Assembly: GCF_025137375.1 (NCBI RefSeq)
Contig: NZ_CP073720.1
Span: forward strand, 1,078,501-1,142,500
From: Dactylosporangium fulvum
GTDB lineage: Bacteria; Actinomycetota; Actinomycetes; Mycobacteriales; Micromonosporaceae
Reading direction: 5' to 3'
DNA: 64,000 nt
The position numbers and the translations under genes were made by a program. Positions 44,550 to 54,012 of this stretch are shown here, piece after piece; position 1 is the first letter of the stretch; every line of letters starts with the position of its first letter. The notes beneath the pieces are model-generated. The model worked only from the letters and a program-made list of their open reading frames with translations, was not told where the DNA came from and did no database searches.

Positions 44550-45538
44550 ACCACGACGTCGAAGAGCGCCTGCGCGACGTGCTGCAGCGCCACGCCGACG
44601 ACGCGCCGGCGGGCCTGGCCATGCTCGCGGCGGTCGAGACCGAGTCGACCCGCCGCCGGCGCCGCCGCCTGGTGGTCGCGTCCACGGCCGCGGCGATCCT
44701 CGTCGCCGCCGTGCCCTTCACGCGGGCACGGGACGCGACCCCGTCCGCGGTGAGCGCCCCGCCGCAGACCCAGCAGACGCTGGTCGACTCGACCGTGCCG
44801 GCCACCGTCACGTTCCCGTTCACCCCGCCGACGAGCGACGGCTACAGCGACCCGACGGTCTGGCGGGCGGCCGGCCTCCCGACGCTGCGCCAGCAGCTCG
44901 ACGGCGGGGACGGCGCCATGGCCACGCTGACCGTGAGCCCGACGAGGCCGCAGCTGCCGCCGGGAACGACGGCGACGTCCGGCCCGGCGACGGTCCGCGG
45001 CCACGCGGGAACGCTGATCGACTGGACCTGGGACGATGTCAACGCCGGACCACAGCGGTCACTGGTGTGGCAGGAGGACGCGTCCACCTGGGTGGAGCTG
45101 CGCACCGAGCCGAGGGCCGTGGCGCCGGACCGCCTGCTGGCCTACGCCGAGGCGCTGCGCGCCGACCCGCTGGCCGCGCCGGCACCGTTCACGTTCACGC
45201 TGATGCCGGCCGGCTACACGGTCGACAACATCACACCGGGTGTCGTGACATTCTGCCCACCGGGTGTCCCCGCCGGCCACGCCTTCACGGACAAGATCGC
45301 CGTCATGCTGGATGCCGTCGAGGCCGGTTCCCCGCCGTCGGGGACGGCGGTCCGCGTGGGTTCGCGCTCCGGAAGCCTGGTGAAGACCGCGGAGGCCACG
45401 ACGCTCCAGGTACGGCTGGACAACGGCCGGTCGCTGGTGATCCAGTCCGGAGGCGCGGCAACCTTGAGCGACGCGGACCTGTTCCGCTTCGCTGCGGGCA
45501 TCACGCCGACGTCGGCAGCAGAGCCAGGCCGCGGCTGA
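44546..45538 (+). CDS. Membrane-anchored partner of the ECF sigma factor
   Basis: This 330-residue protein has an N-terminal cytoplasmic stretch (~1-38, RLRDVLQRHADDAPAG), a single TM segment (LVVASTAAAILVAAVPF, ~40-57) and a ~270-residue extracellular domain rich in Thr/Pro with one Cys. The layout, and the 4-bp overlap with the sigma gene, are those of a transmembrane anti-sigma factor. No zinc-binding HxxxCxxC motif is present in the cytoplasmic part, so it is not a ZAS-type protein. The stop codon's last base begins a tandem-repeat array. Confidence 0.75.
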   Translation: MNHDVEERLRDVLQRHADDAPAGLAMLAAVETESTRRRRRRLVVASTAAAILVAAVPFTRARDATPSAVSAPPQTQQTLVDSTVPATVTFPFTPPTSDGYSDPTVWRAAGLPTLRQQLDGGDGAMATLTVSPTRPQLPPGTTATSGPATVRGHAGTLIDWTWDDVNAGPQRSLVWQEDASTWVELRTEPRAVAPDRLLAYAEALRADPLAAPAPFTFTLMPAGYTVDNITPGVVTFCPPGVPAGHAFTDKIAVMLDAVEAGSPPSGTAVRVGSRSGSLVKTAEATTLQVRLDNGRSLVIQSGGAATLSDADLFRFAAGITPTSAAEPGRG

Positions 45539-45664
45539 CCCAGCCCGGACCCAGCCCGGACCCAGCCCGGATCCAGCCCGGACCCAGCCCGGATCCAGCC
45601 CGGACCCAGCCCGGATCCAGCCCGGATCCAGCCCGGACCCAGCCCGGACCCAGCCCGGACCCAG
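45538..45664. repeat. 11-bp tandem repeat array
   Basis: Eleven consecutive units of ACCCAGCCCGG or ATCCAGCCCGG (45538-45658), plus a partial twelfth, follow directly from the stop codon of the sigma-partner gene. The only variation is C/T at the second position. The opposite strand translates to a periodic Gly/Arg/Trp peptide, which I regard as an artefact. Confidence 0.9.
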
Positions 45665-45669
45665 CTGAC

Positions 45670-45795
45670 GTGGTCCGGCGTGGTCCGGCGTGGTCCGGCG
45701 TGGTCCGGTTGGCTCGGTTGGCTCGGTTGGCTCGGCTGGTCCGGCTGGCGCGGTCTGGCTTGGTCCGGCGGGCTCGGTCCGGCGGGCTCGGCCGA
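45670..45795. repeat. 9-10-bp tandem repeats
   Basis: Four copies of GTGGTCCGGC/T (45670-45709) pass into 9-bp units TGGCTCGGT or variants (45710-45754), then into looser GGCTCGGTCCGGC copies. The unit differs from the adjacent 11-bp array, so two expansions are juxtaposed. Confidence 0.85.
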
Positions 45796-46028
45796 CCGGG
45801 CTTCGGCGCGCCGGCTAGTCAGTCTTGATCGTTGGAAGGACCTGGCTGCCCCGGCAAGTGACCCTGGCCGTGGGCTTCGACCAAGACCGACGTTCTTGGT
45901 CGCGTCCGCCACGGCGGCGACCGACGTCGACCGCTGCGCCCCTACAGGGGAATCAGCACACGTGATCGCGAACTTGCCGCAATCATGGCCAAGCGCCGGG
46001 ACGAAGCGCGCGGGACCGAGCGGCCAGT

Positions 46029-46263
46029 TTCATGATCGCGGAGCGTTTGTGCACCCCTGGAGCCTGTCGCGTAATTCGGATCCCTCGCGCGTCAACCCCG
46101 ACAACCGCGCCGATCTTGGAGTTGTGGTCCTTGACAAACCCGGACAAATTCGGAGGTTCATGGCGCCACAACTCCAAGATCGGCGCGTAGTTGGGCCGCC
46201 AACGCCGTCCCAGCGAATTACGCAACAGGCTCCAGGGGTGCACCAACGCTCCGCGATCATGAA
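46029..46263. repeat. Nested 235-bp palindrome
   Basis: Outer arms 46029-46078 and 46214-46263 are 50 bp long and complementary with about three mismatches (TTCATGATCGCGGAGCG at the outer left). Near the centre lies a perfect 21-bp inverted repeat (46107-46127 with 46166-46186), GCGCCGATCTTGGAGTTGTG at its left end. The inner part is a divergent copy of the dispersed element also found at 52637 and 62012. Confidence 0.85.
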
Positions 46264-46777
46264 GCGGTGGCCGAACCGCCCGACCGCGCCCAGCCGCGGC
46301 ACTCGCGATTGCGGTCGCGGCGGAGCCGGGACTGTCACGAGTCCCGCGGAGCCTCCGCGATCATGAGCGATGGGTTGTCGTCGTCGGTTCCGGCCGGTTT
46401 GTGGCCGTGATCGCGATCCGTTCGCGATCATGGGTGCGGCGGTTGAGTCTGGCCGGGGTGGTGTGGCTGCGGTTCGTAGATCGAGGGAAACTTCGGGCTG
46501 CCTGGACAGCCAGATGTTTCAGATGATCAAGGAACCCGGGTCGGGCCAAGCGCGGAGCGCGGCCGGCCCCGCACCGCGGGGCCACGGACGCCGCGGCCCG
46601 GCTCTGCGGCCCGGCACCGCTCGACACGAGTTCCAGCCGCGGACCGCCATTCAAGTCGCCCTTCCGGCCTGCGTCAGGACGGGAAAACGGGGCATCCATT
46701 CTCCAGCACTGGACGAAGAATCGGGTGGTTCCGCCTAGATCCACACGTAGCCGTACATATATGCATACAGTTTATTC

Positions 46778-47116
46778 GTGCTGGTTGTTACCACTGAAGG
46801 GCTCCCCGGATACGAGATCACCACGGTGCTCGGCGAGGTACTGGGCGTGGTGGCGACCTCGCGCAACCCGTTCGCGGCCGGCATCCGGTCCACCGAAGGC
46901 GGCCCCGGGGCGGACATGTCGCAGTTCCTCGTGCAGACGCGGTCTCGCGCCGTCGGGCAGATGGTCGCGGCGGCCGAGCACCGTGGTGCCAACGCCATCG
47001 TCGGCATGCGGTTCGACCACCGGGACGTCACCAACACATGGGTGGAACTGTGTGCATACGGCACCGCGGTGGTCGCCGTCGCCCTGAACGTGCGGACCGG
47101 CGCCCACGCGGCCTGA
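46778..47116 (+). CDS. YbjQ/UPF0145 family protein
   Basis: This 112-residue protein matches the YbjQ (heavy-metal-binding domain) family: TTEGLPGYEITTVLGEVLGV at the N-terminus and AEHRGANAIVGMRFDH in the second half. Family members form pentameric rings, and the true function is unknown. TACAGT (46766-46771) stands 6 nt before GTG 46778 in an unusually A+T-rich stretch, which indicates a leaderless promoter. Its 3' end is 3 bp from the convergent accA gene. Confidence 0.88.
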   Translation: MLVVTTEGLPGYEITTVLGEVLGVVATSRNPFAAGIRSTEGGPGADMSQFLVQTRSRAVGQMVAAAEHRGANAIVGMRFDHRDVTNTWVELCAYGTAVVAVALNVRTGAHAA

Positions 47117-47119
47117 TGC

Positions 47120-48862
47120 CTACTTGATCTCGGTGATCACCGCGCCGGCGGAGACGACCTCGCCGACCTTGGCGCTCAGGCCGGTCACCACGCCCGCCTT
47201 GTGGGCGTTCAGCGGCTGCTCCATCTTCATCGCCTCCAGGACGACGATCAGGTCGCCCTCCGCGACCGTGTCGCCCTCGGCCACCGCGATCTTGACGATC
47301 GTGCCCTGCATCGGGCTGGTCAGCGAGTCCCCGCCGGCGGCGCCGGACTGCTTCTTCGAGGCCGACCGGCGACGCGGCGCCGACTGGGCGGGGGCACTGG
47401 TCGTACCGAAGCCGGAGGGCAGCGTGACCTCCAACCGCTTTCCGCCGACCTCCACCACGACCGTCGAGCGGGGCTCGGGCTCCTCGGCGGCCTGACCCGC
47501 GCCGGCGAACGGCGGCACCTCGTTGACCCACTCCGTCTCGATCCAGCGGGTGTGGACCCGGAACGGAGCATCGGTGAACGCCGGGTCGCGCAGCACCGCG
47601 CGGTGGAACGGCAGCGCGGTCGCCATGCCCTCGACGACCATCTCGTCCAGGGCGCGGCGGGCGCGCTCGATGGCCTGGTCGCGGGTCTCGCCGACGACGA
47701 TGACCTTGGCGAGCAGCGAGTCGAAGTTGCCGCCGATGACGCTGCCCGACTCGATGCCGGTGTCGACGCGGACACCGGGGCCGGTCGGCAGGGTCAGCGT
47801 CGTCACCGTGCCGGGGGCGGGCAGGAAGTTGCGGCCCGGGTCCTCGCCGTTGATGCGGAACTCGATCGCGTGCCCGCGCGGCGTCGGGTCGGCGTCGAAG
47901 CGGAGCTTCTCGCCGTCGGCGACGCGGAACTGCTCGCGGACGAGGTCGATGCCGGTGGTCTCCTCGGTGACCGGGTGCTCGACCTGGAGGCGGGTATTGA
48001 CCTCGAGGAAGGAGATGGTGCCGTCGTTGCCGACGAGGTATTCGACGGTGCCGGCGCCGTGGTAGCCGGCCTCCCGGCAGATCGCCTTGGCCGACTCGTG
48101 GATCTGGGCACGCTGGGCATCGGTGAGGAACGGCGCGGGCGCCTCCTCGACGAGCTTCTGGTGGCGCCGCTGCAGGGAGCAGTCGCGGGTGCCCGCGACG
48201 ATGACGTTGCCGTGCTGGTCGGCGAGGACCTGGGCCTCGACGTGGCGCGGCTGGTCGAGGTACCGCTCGACGAAGCACTCGCCGCGTCCGAACGCCGCGA
48301 CCGCCTCCCGGGTCGCCGACTCGAACAGCGCCGGGATCTCCTCGAGCGTGCGGGCGACCTTCAGGCCGCGCCCGCCGCCGCCGAACGCGGCCTTGATCGC
48401 GACGGGCAGACCGTACGTCCTGGCGAACTCGAGGATTTCGTCGGCGTCCCGCACCGGTTCGGGGGTGCCGGGCACGAGCGGCGCACCGGCGCGCTGTGCG
48501 ATGTGGCGGGCGGTCACCTTGTCGCCGAGGTCGCGGATCGCCTGCGGGGTCGGGCCGATCCAGGTCAGGCCGGCGTCGATGACCGCCTGGGCGAAGTCCG
48601 CGTTTTCGGACAGGAAGCCGTAGCCGGGGTGGACCGCATCCGCGCCGGACTTCCGGCAGGCGTCGATGAGCTTGTCGATGCGCAGGTAGGAGTCGGCCGC
48701 GGTGTCGCCGCCGAGCGCGTATGCCTCGTCGGCCAGGCGGGCGTGCAGGGCATCGCGGTCCGAGTCCGCGTAGACCGCCACGCTGCCCAGGCCCGCGTCG
48801 CGGCAGGCACGGATGACGCGGACGGCGATCTCGCCTCGGTTGGCGATGAGAACCTTGCGCAC
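47120..48862 (-). CDS. accA: Acyl-CoA carboxylase alpha subunit (biotin carboxylase + BCCP)
   Basis: This 580-residue AccA3-type protein carries out the first half-reaction of acetyl-/propionyl-CoA carboxylation, the ATP-dependent carboxylation of biotin. An N-terminal biotin carboxylase domain ([20 protein letters not shown]) leads to ATP-grasp with GGGGRGLKV near residue 166. A ~90-residue linker region follows, and then a C-terminal biotinyl domain with Lys546 in EAMKM. Length is normal for the actinobacterial fused alpha subunit. The partner beta and epsilon genes are 6-12 kb away (58909 and 54533), as is the biotin ligase at 60545. Confidence 0.96.
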   Translation of the reverse strand: MRKVLIANRGEIAVRVIRACRDAGLGSVAVYADSDRDALHARLADEAYALGGDTAADSYLRIDKLIDACRKSGADAVHPGYGFLSENADFAQAVIDAGLTWIGPTPQAIRDLGDKVTARHIAQRAGAPLVPGTPEPVRDADEILEFARTYGLPVAIKAAFGGGGRGLKVARTLEEIPALFESATREAVAAFGRGECFVERYLDQPRHVEAQVLADQHGNVIVAGTRDCSLQRRHQKLVEEAPAPFLTDAQRAQIHESAKAICREAGYHGAGTVEYLVGNDGTISFLEVNTRLQVEHPVTEETTGIDLVREQFRVADGEKLRFDADPTPRGHAIEFRINGEDPGRNFLPAPGTVTTLTLPTGPGVRVDTGIESGSVIGGNFDSLLAKVIVVGETRDQAIERARRALDEMVVEGMATALPFHRAVLRDPAFTDAPFRVHTRWIETEWVNEVPPFAGAGQAAEEPEPRSTVVVEVGGKRLEVTLPSGFGTTSAPAQSAPRRRSASKKQSGAAGGDSLTSPMQGTIVKIAVAEGDTVAEGDLIVVLEAMKMEQPLNAHKAGVVTGLSAKVGEVVSAGAVITEIK

Positions 48863-48978
48863 GCTGAACGCTCCCTTGGGTCAACCCTCCGGCGCAGTCT
48901 AAGCCCTGGTTCGGCACCCGGCCTTGCCAACAAAGTCACTGCGAGGCGTTAGTCAAGTTTTCCTATTACGCTTGTGTC

Positions 48979-49614
48979 GTGTCGAATACGCGTCTGATGA
49001 TCCTGGGGCTGGTGTCGCAACTCCAGCCCGTCCACGGCTACGACATCCGCAAGGAGTTGACCAGTTGGAACGTGGAGAGCTGGGCCAACGTCCAGCCGGG
49101 CTCGATCTATCACGCGTTGCGCAAGATGGCCGAGGAGGGCCTCCTGGAGGAGGTCGACACCGAGCAGGTCAACAACCGCCCCGCCCGCACGCGGTACCGG
49201 ATGACCAGGGACGGTGAGGTCGAGTATCAGGCGCTGCTGCGCAAGTACTGGTGGGAGTACCGGGAGCCGGTCGACCCCTTCCTCGCCGCGTTCTCGTTCC
49301 TGCCGTCGCTGCCGCGGGCCGAGGCGGCCGGCGCCCTGCGGGCCCGCGCGCGCCTGCTCGAGGGTTGGTCCGCGACCTATCGCGACCATGGCGAGGAGTG
49401 GTCCGCGAGCAAGCCGCCGCACGTCGGCTGGCAGTTCGAGCTCACCATGCTCCGCTGCGAGGCGGAGGCCCGCTGGTGCCACGACATCGCCGCGCGGATC
49501 GAGGCCGGCGAGGGTATGCACGTGAACGAGCTGCCCGAGGGCGACTACAGCGAGGAGTGGCGCAAGAGCCTCCGGGTGCAGTACGGCGATCCGGTCGACG
49601 ATGAAGATGAGTAG
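48979..49614 (+). CDS. PadR family transcriptional regulator
   Basis: This 211-residue regulator has an N-terminal winged helix (RLMILGLVSQLQPVHGYDIR...NVQPGSIYHALRKMAEEGLL, residues ~4-50) and the C-terminal helical VirR-like dimerisation domain, including EWSASKPPHVGWQFELTMLR. It lies 80 bp upstream of a DrrAB-type ABC exporter on the same strand, a very common pairing in which PadR represses the exporter until a drug binds. TACGCT lies 6 nt before GTG 48979. GTCAAGTTTT, 17 nt upstream of the start, recurs inverted before drrA. Confidence 0.94.
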   Translation: MSNTRLMILGLVSQLQPVHGYDIRKELTSWNVESWANVQPGSIYHALRKMAEEGLLEEVDTEQVNNRPARTRYRMTRDGEVEYQALLRKYWWEYREPVDPFLAAFSFLPSLPRAEAAGALRARARLLEGWSATYRDHGEEWSASKPPHVGWQFELTMLRCEAEARWCHDIAARIEAGEGMHVNELPEGDYSEEWRKSLRVQYGDPVDDEDE

Positions 49615-49627
49615 TACGCGACATATT

Positions 49628-49662
49628 AAAACTTGACCACGCGATTTATATCGCGTTACGGT
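49628..49662 (+). promoter_or_regulatory. Putative PadR-controlled promoter of drrAB
   Basis: TTGACC (49633-49638) and TACGGT (49657-49662) are 18 bp apart. The spacer contains a palindrome CGCGAT-TTAT-ATCGCG (49640-49655). AAAACTTGAC (49628-49637), overlapping the -35, is the exact reverse complement of GTCAAGTTTT at 48952-48961 in front of padR. This is consistent with one regulator acting on both promoters. Confidence 0.6.
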
Positions 49663-49694
49663 CTCCTTGCTGATGTGAAGACAGGGAGACCGAC

Positions 49695-50648
<954 letters not shown>

Positions 50649-50659
50649 GGAGACCAGCG

Positions 50660-51415
50660 ATGAAGTTCCTCCGTGACACCTGGCTGGTGTTCCAGCGCCA
50701 GATGCAGCTCATGCTGCGCAACCCGGTCTGGCTGATCGTCGGCGTCATCCAACCGCTGTTCTACCTGCTGCTTTTCGCCCCGCTGCTCAAGCCGGCGCTG
50801 GGCGTGGACAGCAACGCCGAGGCGTACAAGCTCTTCGTCCCCGGCCTGCTGGTGCTGCTGGCGATGTTCGGTTCGCTGTTCACCGGCTTCGGCCTGATCG
50901 CCGAGTTGCGCGCCGGGGTCATCGAGCGCAGCCGGGTCACGCCGGTCAGCCGGCTGGCGCTGCTGGTCGGCCGCTCGCTGCGGGATGTCGTGTCGCTGTT
51001 GTTCCAGGCCCTGCTCATCGTGCTGATCGCGGTGGGGTTCGGGCTGAAGGTCAACGTGCTCGACGTGATCGCCGCGTTTGCCCTGATGGCGATCATCTCG
51101 CTGATGCTCTCCGCGTTCTCGTACGCCATCTCCCTCAAACTGCGCAGCGAGGACGCGCTCGCCCCGCTGCTCAACACCATCTCGCAGCCGCTGCTGCTGA
51201 CCGCGGGCATCCTGCTGCCCCTCACGTTCGCTCCGCGCTGGCTGAAGGTCGTCGCCGACTGGAACCCCTTCTCGTGGGCCGTCGACGGGGTGCGTGCGCT
51301 CTTCGCCGGCAACCCGGGTGCCGACTCGGTGTGGCAGGCCGCACTGGTCATCGGCGGATTGACCGTGATTACGGTGATCTGGGCGTCGCGGGCGTTCGCG
51401 AAGGGCGTCCGCTAG
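50660..51415 (+). CDS. DrrB-type ABC-2 permease
   Basis: This 251-residue ABC-2 permease has six predicted TM segments, beginning with the amphipathic helix FLRDTWLVFQRQMQLMLRN and VWLIVGVIQPLFYLLLFAPL. The typical extracellular WNPFSWAVDGVRALF element comes before the last TM. GAGGAGACC precedes the ATG. It pairs with the DrrA ATPase to form the exporter. A 16-bp-stem hairpin 23 bp downstream closes the operon. Confidence 0.93.
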   Translation: MKFLRDTWLVFQRQMQLMLRNPVWLIVGVIQPLFYLLLFAPLLKPALGVDSNAEAYKLFVPGLLVLLAMFGSLFTGFGLIAELRAGVIERSRVTPVSRLALLVGRSLRDVVSLLFQALLIVLIAVGFGLKVNVLDVIAAFALMAIISLMLSAFSYAISLKLRSEDALAPLLNTISQPLLLTAGILLPLTFAPRWLKVVADWNPFSWAVDGVRALFAGNPGADSVWQAALVIGGLTVITVIWASRAFAKGVR

Positions 51416-51437
51416 CTGTACCGGTAATGGCCGTCAC

Positions 51438-51474
51438 TGTCATGGCCTCTTCCACCCGGGAAGGGGCCATGACA
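51438..51474 (+). terminator. Terminator-like hairpin after drrB
   Basis: TGTCATGGCCTCTTCC (51438-51453) pairs with GGAAGGGGCCATGACA (51459-51474) over 16 positions, including one G-T wobble, around a 5-nt loop. No U-run follows, but the stability and position between drrB and the next gene favour a factor-independent or stalling terminator. Confidence 0.65.
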
Positions 51475-51484
51475 CCGTCGGGCG

Positions 51485-52702
51485 GTGCCCCGTCTCGTCC
51501 GTGACCGCCTCACCTGGGTCATCTATCTCCAACTGGCCATCTGGTGCTACTTCCTCTACGGATTCGGGCCGGTGGCCCCGTTGCTGCGGGACGAGTTGCA
51601 CATCAGCCGCACGCTCGCCGGCCTGCACGGCACCGGATTCGCGGTCGGCGGCATCATCGGCGGCGCGATCCTCCCGGCCCTGACCCGCCGCCTCGGCCGG
51701 CACCGGCTGATCTGGCTCGGGATGGCCCTGGTCTGCGCGGCCGCGGTCGGCATGTTCGGCGCGCACCATCTCGCGCTCACGCTCACGTTCGCGACACTCG
51801 GCTCGTTCGGCGGCGCGCTGGCCGTCAACGGCATCAACTCGGCTCTCACCGACCACCACGGCGCCGCCGGCCCGGCCGCGATCAGCGAGGCCAACGCCGC
51901 CGCGGCCGTCGTCGGGCTGATCGCGCCGCTGATCGTCGGGGCCAGCTTCAGCGCCGGCCTGGGCTGGCGGACCGGGCTGGTGGTCATGGTGGTTCCCGTG
52001 ATCCTGCTGGCGTTCTTCGCACGTGTACGGGCACCCGAGCCGATCCCCGTCGAAACGACGGACGGCCGGCGGCACCGGCCCCTGCCGCGGACCTACTGGC
52101 TCGCGTTCGCGAGCCTCTGCGCCACCGGGTCGATCGAGGTCTGCCTGACGCTGTGGGGCAGCGACGTGCTGCGCAGCCACGCCGGCGTCTCCGCCGGTGT
52201 CGCGACCGCGGCCGTGTCCACGCTGATCGCCGGCATGCTCGCCGGCCGGCTGGTCGGCGGCCGGATGCTGCTGATCTTCCGCCCCACGCGGGTGCTGCTC
52301 GCCGCGCTGGCGATGTCGCTCGCCGGCTTTCTGATCTTCTGGGGTGCGACGGTCCCGTGGCCGGCGATGGGCGGGCTGTTCGTCTGCGGCCTGGGTGTCG
52401 GCCTGCACTACCCGCTCGGCATCGGGCTCGCCCTAGCGCACTCCGACGGCCAGCCCGACCTCGCCGCCGCGCGGGCGTCGTTCGCGGTCGGCATCGCCTT
52501 CGCGGTGGCGCCGTTCGCCCTGGGCGCGCTGGCCGACACGGTGAGCCCGCACAAGGCGTTTCTGCTCGTCCCGGTCTTCGTGGCGGTGTCAGCGGTGGCG
52601 GTGTTCCGCCTGGACCGCGCGACCCTCCCCCCTCCTCGTGTTGATCCTGCAGTTGTGGTGCCTGACAAACCGGGACGTGGCGGGAGTGTCGAGGCACCAT
52701 AA
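51485..52702 (+). CDS. MFS transporter
   Basis: This 405-residue major facilitator has about 12 TM segments in two six-helix bundles (first LTWVIYLQLAIWCYFLYGF). A loop between TM2 and TM3 resembles motif A (ALTRRLGRHRLIWLGM). The substrate is unknown. The GTG start lies 10 bp after the terminator hairpin and has only weak ribosome-binding sequence, so a start further in is possible. The last ~20 codons (VDPAVVVPDKPGRGGSVEAP) are encoded by the left arm and loop of a dispersed palindromic repeat. The protein's end is therefore repeat-derived. Confidence 0.88.
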   Translation: MPRLVRDRLTWVIYLQLAIWCYFLYGFGPVAPLLRDELHISRTLAGLHGTGFAVGGIIGGAILPALTRRLGRHRLIWLGMALVCAAAVGMFGAHHLALTLTFATLGSFGGALAVNGINSALTDHHGAAGPAAISEANAAAAVVGLIAPLIVGASFSAGLGWRTGLVVMVVPVILLAFFARVRAPEPIPVETTDGRRHRPLPRTYWLAFASLCATGSIEVCLTLWGSDVLRSHAGVSAGVATAAVSTLIAGMLAGRLVGGRMLLIFRPTRVLLAALAMSLAGFLIFWGATVPWPAMGGLFVCGLGVGLHYPLGIGLALAHSDGQPDLAAARASFAVGIAFAVAPFALGALADTVSPHKAFLLVPVFVAVSAVAVFRLDRATLPPPRVDPAVVVPDKPGRGGSVEAP

Positions 52703-52718
52703 CTGCAAGATCAACGCG
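52637..52718. repeat. Dispersed ~82-bp palindromic repeat, copy 2
   Basis: Left arm 52637-52663 and right arm 52692-52718 (27 bp each, three mismatches) surround a 28-bp loop. The arms contain TTGATCCTGCAGTTGTGGTG and its complement. The loop GACAAACCGGGACGTGGCGG... matches, in reverse orientation, the loop of the copy at 62012. It lies at the junction of two convergent genes and encodes the C-terminus of the MFS protein. Confidence 0.85.
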
Positions 52719-52719
52719 G

Positions 52720-53379
52720 TTAGCGGCGGCGGGCGATGGTCAGGCCGTCGGCGATCGGCAGGAGCATCGACTCGACCCGGTCGTCCTGCAGGACGAACCG
52801 GTTGAACTCGAGGATCGCGATCGTCGCGGCGTCGGACGGGTCGGGATCGAGGACGCGGCCGTGGCGGAGCACGTTGTCGACCAGGATCAGGCCGCCCGGG
52901 CGCATCCGCGGCACGACCTCCTGCCAGTAGCCGAGATACCCGGTCTTGTCGGCGTCGATGAACACCAGATCGAGGTGCGGCTCGGCGGGGAGCGTGGCCA
53001 GGGTCTGCGCGGCCGGGCCGAGCCGCAGCTCGATCCGGTCCTCGAGGCCGGCGCGCTTCCAGTACCGCCGGGCGATGCTCGTGAACTCGTCGGAGACGTC
53101 GAAGCAGATCAACCGGCCGCCGTCGGCGAGCCCGCGGGCGATGGCGATCGACGAGAGGCCGGTGAAGGTGCCGATCTCGACCGCGTTCCGCACGCCCGCG
53201 ATCTTCGTCAGCAGGGTGAGGAACGCCGCCTGCTCCTGGGCGATCTGCATGCCCTGGTCGGCCGGCAGGACCCGGGCCGTCTCGTCGATCAGGTCCCGGA
53301 CGAGCTCGTCGGGCTCGCTGCCGTTGGCGACGACGTAGGCGAGCAGTTCGTCGCTGAGTGAGAGCGATTTCTTGGTCAT
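52720..53379 (-). CDS. SAM-dependent O-methyltransferase
   Basis: This 219-residue class I methyltransferase of the O-methyltransferase family 3 (catechol-OMT-like) has motif I VEIGTFTGLSSIAIA (~66), an acidic residue in CFDVSDEF (~93) and metal/catalytic region LVFIDADKTGYLGYW (~138). DNVLRHGRV carries the second metal-binding Asp-Asn. The Mg-dependent methylation substrate is unknown. It is 10 bp upstream of maf on the same strand reading outward, that is, convergent with MFS and following maf in an operon. Confidence 0.93.
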   Translation of the reverse strand: MTKKSLSLSDELLAYVVANGSEPDELVRDLIDETARVLPADQGMQIAQEQAAFLTLLTKIAGVRNAVEIGTFTGLSSIAIARGLADGGRLICFDVSDEFTSIARRYWKRAGLEDRIELRLGPAAQTLATLPAEPHLDLVFIDADKTGYLGYWQEVVPRMRPGGLILVDNVLRHGRVLDPDPSDAATIAILEFNRFVLQDDRVESMLLPIADGLTIARRR

Positions 53380-53389
53380 ACCACCATGC

Positions 53390-53974
53390 CTACCAGAGCG
53401 AGGTGACCGGTACGCCGACCGAGGCGAGCAGGTTGCGCAGCGTCGGCAGCGACAGCCCCACCACGTTGCCGTGGTCTCCCTCGATACCCTTGACGAACAG
53501 CCCGCCCAGCCCGTCGATCGTGAACGCCCCGGCCACCTGCAACGGCTCCCCGGACGCCACGTAGGCGGCGATCTCCTCGTCGGTCGGCTCGGCGAAGTGC
53601 ACGGTCGTGCCGACTGTCGCCGACGCCTCCCTGCCGGTGGCCGTGTCGATCAGGCAGTGCCCGGTGTAGAGGATCCCGGACCGGCCGCGCATCGCCTTCC
53701 ATCGCCGCGTGGCCTCGTCGGCGTCGGCGGGTTTGCCCAGGATCTCACCGTCGAAGGCGAGCACCGAGTCGCAGCCGAGGACGAGGGGCCCGGCGAGCGG
53801 GGTGGCCACCGCGCGGGCCTTGAGCTCGGCGAGCGTGCCGGCGAGGGTGGCCGCGTCACCGGCGGCCACGGCCGACTCGTCGACGCCGCTGACGATGACC
53901 TGTGGCGACAGGCCGGCGGACCGGAGCAGCTTCAGCCGAGCGGGGCTGGCTGAAGCGAGAATGAACGTCTTCAC
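53390..53974 (-). CDS. maf: Maf family nucleotide pyrophosphatase
   Basis: This 194-residue Maf/HAM1-like house-cleaning enzyme hydrolyses non-canonical or modified nucleoside triphosphates. Signature [14 protein letters not shown] lies at residues 8-21, followed by [14 protein letters not shown] (~70-83, with the catalytic Asp) and [15 protein letters not shown] near 153-167. It is probably co-transcribed with the O-methyltransferase 10 bp downstream. In many actinobacteria maf follows accB and accE; here mscL and two other genes lie between them. Confidence 0.94.
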   Translation of the reverse strand: MKTFILASASPARLKLLRSAGLSPQVIVSGVDESAVAAGDAATLAGTLAELKARAVATPLAGPLVLGCDSVLAFDGEILGKPADADEATRRWKAMRGRSGILYTGHCLIDTATGREASATVGTTVHFAEPTDEEIAAYVASGEPLQVAGAFTIDGLGGLFVKGIEGDHGNVVGLSLPTLRNLLASVGVPVTSLW

Positions 53975-54012
53975 GGGTCAGAACGCTAGCGCTTCGTCCG
54001 TACCATCGCGCC

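Larger units (their letters stand above)
45539..46777. other. 1.2-kb gene-less repeat region
   Basis: No reading frame here shows normal coding bias or a recognisable product. The region holds, in order, two tandem-repeat arrays (45538-45795), several CGCGATCATG-type motifs, a 235-bp nested palindrome (46029-46263), and a G+C-rich segment (46530-46720). It ends in a short A+T-rich promoter zone before the UPF0145 gene (46750-46777). It looks like an accumulation of non-coding mobile or expanded sequence between two normal genes. Confidence 0.7.

Noticed and set aside
45538..45664. Possible CRISPR array
   Set aside because: The units are 11 bp with no spacers and no cas genes; it is a simple tandem repeat.
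46361..46744. Minus-strand open frame of 127 codons in the gene-less region
   Set aside because: It has no ribosome-binding site and a low-complexity basic composition, and it overlaps repeat motifs. It is probably translated repeat DNA.
47028..48917. 629-codon minus-strand open frame over accA
   Set aside because: It is a shifted-frame shadow of the biotin carboxylase gene, with Arg/Gly-rich composition and no recognisable motif.
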